Shown here one piece after another: positions 61,979 through 64,000 of a stretch of 64,000 nucleotides of DNA. The notes under the pieces are model-generated. The model made no database searches, was not told where the DNA came from, and saw only the letters and a program-made list of their open reading frames with translations. The DNA comes from Chryseobacterium sp. MYb264 (lineage in GTDB: Bacteria; Bacteroidota; Bacteroidia; Flavobacteriales; Weeksellaceae): assembly GCF_035974275.1 (NCBI RefSeq), contig NZ_CP142422.1:3844001-3908000 (forward strand). Direction: 5' to 3'. The stretch's first letter is position 1. Every line of letters starts with the position of its first letter. The position numbers and the translations under genes were made by a program.

Positions 61979-63571
61979 TTGAAAACTATAAATAAAATAT
62001 CATTTAAAGATATCGAAAGTATTCCTCAGTTGGTAAAAGATTTTTTAAATCAGAATATTGAGGGATTTGAAGAAAATACGTTTTCTTTAGATCATTTTAA
62101 AAATCAAATTCATAAAAAACAGAATTCTTTTACTTCAGAGCAAAGGAATATTCTGGCAGATGTTTTAGAAGGACAGCTTTCGCATCTTGAACTGTCTTCT
62201 ACACAAAAAGAGTATAGAGACCAGATAAGGCAGCCCAATACTTTTACGATTACTACGGGCCATCAGTTAAATTTATTCTCGGGACCCGTTTTTTTCGTGT
62301 ATAAAATTTTACAGACGATAAAAACCTGTTCCTATTTAAAACAGAATTTCCCGGATTTTAATTTTGTACCTATTTATTGGATGGCTTCGGAAGACCATGA
62401 CTTTGCGGAGATCAATCATTTTAAAACAGAAAATAATTATTACGAGATCAACGAGAAATCGGGGGGTGCGGTCGGAAGAATTGAGATCAACGATACTTTT
62501 TTTATTTCTGAATTTGAAAAGGAATATAAAGATTCTGTTTTCGGAACTGAATTAATTTTAATGCTGAAAGAGGCCTATAAAGTGGGAAATACTTTTACAC
62601 AGGCCATCCAAATTTTGGTGAACCGATTATTTTCAGACTTTGGACTGTTGATTTTAGATGGCGATTCTTCAGGGCTTAAAGATCAGATAAAAGCTACTTT
62701 TAAAGATGAACTTCTCAATTTTAGCTTATATAAAAACTCAAAAGAAAAAGTTGATTTTTTGACCGCGAAGTATGGGAAAGTTCAGGTAAATCCACGTGAA
62801 ATTAATTTATTCTATCTTTCTGAAACCAGAAACAGGATTGACTTTGACGGTATAAAATATACAGTGGTAGATACAAATATTCAGTTCACGAAAGACGAAA
62901 TTCTTAATGAGCTTGAAAATTATCCCGAAAAATTCAGTCCGAATGCATTAATGCGCCCGGTATATCAGGAAACCGTGTTGCCGAATTTGGCTTATATCGG
63001 AGGAAACGCCGAAATCATGTACTGGCTTGAACTGAAAGATTATTTCAACACCATCGATATTCCTTTTCCTATTCTGATTCCACGCAACTCCATATTATTC
63101 CTGAAAGAAAAAACCATTGGGAAAATGAAGAAGCTTAATCTGAATGTGGAAGACTTTTTCAAAAATTTTGCAGCCATCACCAATAATAAAATACTCGATG
63201 ATAATGCCATTCTGAAATTGTTGGAAGAAAAAGAGAAAAACCTGGTCAATAATTTCAAAGAACTGAAGTCTGTTGCTGAAAATACCGATCCGTCGTTCGG
63301 AAATATGGTAAAAGCAGAGGAAATACGACAGTTAAAATCATTCAAAAGGATGAAAAAACGTCTCCTTCATGCAGAAAAAATAAAGCAGAGAGAAATGTTG
63401 GAAAGACTAGAAAATCTATTTTTAGATGTACATCCTTCTAAGAATTGGCAGGAAAGGGTTTATAATTTTAGTGTTTTCTTCTCAGATTATGGAAATCCCT
63501 GGATTGAGAATTGTTTGGAAAGATTAGAAATTACAGAATCTCAGTTGGTTATTGTTGCTATTTGTTCATAA
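61979..63571 (+). CDS. bshC: Bacillithiol biosynthesis cysteine-adding enzyme BshC
   Basis: BshC adds cysteine to glucosaminyl-malate in the last step of bacillithiol synthesis. The 530-residue product has TFTITTGHQLNLFSGPVFFVY (near 95), FVPIYWMASEDHDFAEINHF (near 133), NALMRPVYQETVLPNLAYIG (near 325) and the C-terminal coiled coil (about 415-475). It ends at QLVIVAICS. The reading frame offers an ATG at 61943 inside the porin gene. TTG 61979 (LKTINKISFKDIES) is preferred because it starts the conserved sequence 13 nt after the porin stop. Confidence 0.9.
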   Translation: MKTINKISFKDIESIPQLVKDFLNQNIEGFEENTFSLDHFKNQIHKKQNSFTSEQRNILADVLEGQLSHLELSSTQKEYRDQIRQPNTFTITTGHQLNLFSGPVFFVYKILQTIKTCSYLKQNFPDFNFVPIYWMASEDHDFAEINHFKTENNYYEINEKSGGAVGRIEINDTFFISEFEKEYKDSVFGTELILMLKEAYKVGNTFTQAIQILVNRLFSDFGLLILDGDSSGLKDQIKATFKDELLNFSLYKNSKEKVDFLTAKYGKVQVNPREINLFYLSETRNRIDFDGIKYTVVDTNIQFTKDEILNELENYPEKFSPNALMRPVYQETVLPNLAYIGGNAEIMYWLELKDYFNTIDIPFPILIPRNSILFLKEKTIGKMKKLNLNVEDFFKNFAAITNNKILDDNAILKLLEEKEKNLVNNFKELKSVAENTDPSFGNMVKAEEIRQLKSFKRMKKRLLHAEKIKQREMLERLENLFLDVHPSKNWQERVYNFSVFFSDYGNPWIENCLERLEITESQLVIVAICS

Positions 63572-63606
63572 AAAATTTAATATTGTAAACTAATATTAAA
63601 TTTTTT
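63571..63606 (+). terminator. AT-only hairpin between bshC and the LysM gene
   Basis: AAAAATTTAATATT (63571-63584) pairs perfectly with AATATTAAATTTTT (63592-63605), with a 7-nt loop. The stem ends at the ATG of the next gene (63607). It may end bshC transcripts, or fold next to the LysM start codon and affect its translation. Confidence 0.5.
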
Positions 63607-64000
63607 ATGATGACAAAGAGATTTCTTACCACATGCATTGTTTTGCTGTATGGCATCGTTTCTGCGCAGACCACTCACACCGCTGTAAAGGGAGATAATA
63701 TGTACAGCATTGCCAAGCAATATGGTACTTCCGTAAATGATTTATTAAAACTTAATCCTAGATTTCAGGAAAGACAGCTGCAGGTTGGAGATGTTTTAAA
63801 ATTGAACAACAAGGGAAAGGATATCGTGCAAGGCAGATCAACCATTGCCTCACAGTTCAGCAATATTACCCTCAAAAGCACCGTGAAATGCTCTGATATT
63901 ATGAAAGACTATCATATCTCTGAGAAAGACTTAAGGGTTTTAAATCCCGATCTTGATGCCCAGCTTAAACCTGGTGGTAAAATTGTATTACCTAATGAAA
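63607..64000 (+). CDS. LysM-domain protein, 3' end beyond the window
   Basis: The visible 131 residues begin with a signal peptide (MMTKRFLTTCIVLLYGIVSAQ). A good LysM domain follows (THTAVKGDNMYSIAKQYG, TSVNDLLKLNPRFQERQLQV, GDVLKL; residues 22-67). A second, degenerate LysM-like unit (SDIMKDYHISEKDLRVLNPD, then LKPGGKIVLP) runs to the edge. LysM domains bind the glycan strands of peptidoglycan. The gene is open at the window end. A second ATG at 63610 is equally possible as start. It may be a cell-wall hydrolase or an anchoring protein. Confidence 0.85.
   Translation, partial: MMTKRFLTTCIVLLYGIVSAQTTHTAVKGDNMYSIAKQYGTSVNDLLKLNPRFQERQLQVGDVLKLNNKGKDIVQGRSTIASQFSNITLKSTVKCSDIMKDYHISEKDLRVLNPDLDAQLKPGGKIVLPNE

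Noticed and set aside
1..64000. CRISPR arrays, tRNA, rRNA and prophage genes
   Set aside because: No regularly spaced direct repeats, no cloverleaf-like or rRNA-like sequence and no phage structural genes were seen on reading. No dedicated search was possible.

Overview
The window looks like chromosomal DNA of a Bacteroidota bacterium, most likely a Chryseobacterium-type member of the Flavobacteriia. The evidence is low GC, a SusC/SusD pair, bacillithiol enzyme BshC, an IF-2 with a long Gly/Gln/Asn linker, many small secreted proteins whose signal peptides end in Ala-Gln, and TAnnTTTG promoter -7 boxes in place of sigma70-type ones. The species call is inference. I see no rRNA, tRNA or CRISPR array.

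Left part (1-14.0 kb): mfd; an operon of three tandem secreted paralogs; a lipoprotein; pth; a small secreted protein; and an intact IS5-like element with a 6-bp target duplication. An inorganic-carbon group follows: a SulP transporter with one beta-carbonic anhydrase, then a second carbonic anhydrase with a small secreted protein.

Centre (14.4-47.7 kb): a large surface-polysaccharide locus, mostly on the minus strand. Reading from its promoter end it holds ugd, rmlB and rmlA; a Wzm/Wzt ABC exporter; a 3-keto-isomerase, an aminotransferase and an ankyrin-tailed N-formyltransferase for a dTDP-3-formamido-3,6-dideoxyhexose; a WbsX-type glycosyltransferase; several GT2 and GT4 glycosyltransferases; and a second aminotransferase/formyltransferase pair acting at sugar C4. 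Further on are a methyltransferase, a GT-C-like membrane protein, a small epimerase, an AsnB-type amidotransferase and three hexapeptide-repeat acyltransferases. No rmlC or rmlD is present, so the RmlA/RmlB product appears to go to amino sugars and not to rhamnose. Embedded on the opposite strand (20.5-26.0 kb) is a compact acyl-transfer cassette: FkbH-like protein, acyl carrier protein, MaoC-like dehydratase, SDR reductase, MBOAT acyltransferase and an SGNH-like membrane protein. It probably builds a short acyl group on the carrier protein and hands it to the polysaccharide.

Right part (47.8-64 kb): the rimP-nusA-infB operon, a SusC/SusD pair, a frameshifted IS4-family element inserted in the hairpin of the susD terminator, a secreted protein, a Bacteroidota porin, bshC with a TTG start, and a LysM protein cut off by the window edge.

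The observations I rate highest are the acyl-transfer cassette, the IS4 element sitting in a terminator while carrying terminator-like ends of its own, and the two separate N-formylated amino-sugar routes, one of which lacks the catalytic Asn.
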